A stretch of DNA of 64,000 nt, taken from positions 1 through 64,000 of IMG/VR virus record IMGVR_UViG_3300032088_002153; one strand, written 5' to 3'. Source of the DNA: a virus. Both the position numbers and the translations under genes were made by a program. Positions 63,929-64,000 of the stretch are shown one piece after another. Within the stretch, counting starts at the first letter, position 1. Every line of letters begins with the position of its first letter. The notes below the pieces were generated by a model that was not told the origin of the DNA, searched no databases, and saw nothing but the letters and a program-made list of their open reading frames with translations.

Positions 63929-64000
63929 ATGGTACAAATTAAAGCATATTATGGGAATGTAAAAGTTAATAAATACTTCGCGTGCCAAATTGACGCGCAA
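63929..64000 (+). CDS. N-terminal fragment of an unknown protein (cut by window edge)
   Basis: ATG at 63929 just behind the SleB-type stop. The 24 visible residues (MVQIKAYYGNVKVNKYFACQ...) are beta-rich and stay open to the right edge. No family can be given. Confidence 0.5.
   Translation, partial: MVQIKAYYGNVKVNKYFACQIDAQ

Noticed and set aside
1-64000. CRISPR arrays, insertion sequences, transposases, reverse transcriptases or integrases
   Set aside because: Reading both strands I found no regular spacer-repeat array and no protein with transposase, integrase or reverse transcriptase motifs.

Overview
This window is a 64 kb slice of a marine T4-like (myovirus-type) phage. The evidence is a recognisable T4 replication and late-transcription set: gp33, gp59 and gp32 in the T4 order, then UvsX, gp41-like helicase, gp61-like primase, a prohead-core-like acidic protein and a lysis cassette. 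Head-internal-type proteins carry an N-terminus almost identical to the T4 capsid-targeting peptide. T4-type late promoters (TATAAATA) sit in front of late genes, and strong sigma70-type promoters (TTGACA, about 17 bases, TATAAT-like) sit in front of early genes. The DNA is AT-rich. Terminase, portal, major capsid, tail and DNA polymerase genes are not in this slice.

The host is probably an alphaproteobacterium. The phage carries a permuted (two-piece) tmRNA gene of the alphaproteobacterial type, a C4-pathway 5-aminolevulinate synthase, an alphaproteobacterial-looking ATP synthase c subunit, a pseudoazurin and a DUF1127 protein. All of these point to that class. The exact host cannot be read from the sequence.

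Layout. 0.1-1.6 kb: small genes and tRNA-Arg(UCU), tRNA-Gln(UUG), tRNA-Leu(UAA). 1.5-8.6 kb, mostly minus strand: a secreted or membrane gene train (cell-wall hydrolase, IscA-type protein, class 3 lipase, several exported proteins). 8.7-11.2 kb: small early genes with near-identical promoters, then a structured RNA region and tRNA-Pro(UGG). 11.2-13.4 kb: an EF-hand membrane protein and virion-type proteins. 13.4-25.7 kb: a modification island (protein-kinase-like gene, two radical SAM enzymes, glycosyltransferases, a methyltransferase, then a minus-strand run of Fe(II)/2OG oxygenase-like genes, an SGNH-like protein, a GNAT-like protein and a fatty-acid desaturase). 25.8-28.5 kb: tmRNA, a porin, heme oxygenase and a bilin reductase. 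28.5-33.6 kb: late-transcription and replication genes. 33.7-37.3 kb: head-targeted and virion proteins. 37.4-39.1 kb: a mini-island of small membrane proteins with ATP synthase subunit c, DUF1127 and pseudoazurin. 39.1-41.7 kb: sugar and sulfate transfer genes. 41.7-49.6 kb: more proteins with capsid-targeting-like N-termini, including a (p)ppGpp-hydrolase-like HD enzyme. 49.6-52.2 kb: lysis cassette (GH19 endolysin, nested spanins). 52.2-58.9 kb: primase, ThyX, class I ribonucleotide reductase with the ATP-cone on NrdB, 5-aminolevulinate synthase and DUF454. 58.9-64 kb: second porin, sugar-nucleotide and glycosyl transfer genes, SleB-type hydrolase.

How it fits together. Early genes build nucleotides and replicate DNA. 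Metabolic genes appear to feed tetrapyrroles (ALA synthase at the entry, heme oxygenase and bilin reductase at the exit) and may adjust respiration or proton flow (c subunit, pseudoazurin). The series of proteins with capsid-targeting-like N-termini suggests that enzymes, including a possible ppGpp hydrolase and a ligase-fold protein, are packed in the head and delivered with the DNA. This last point is inference from the N-termini and gene context.
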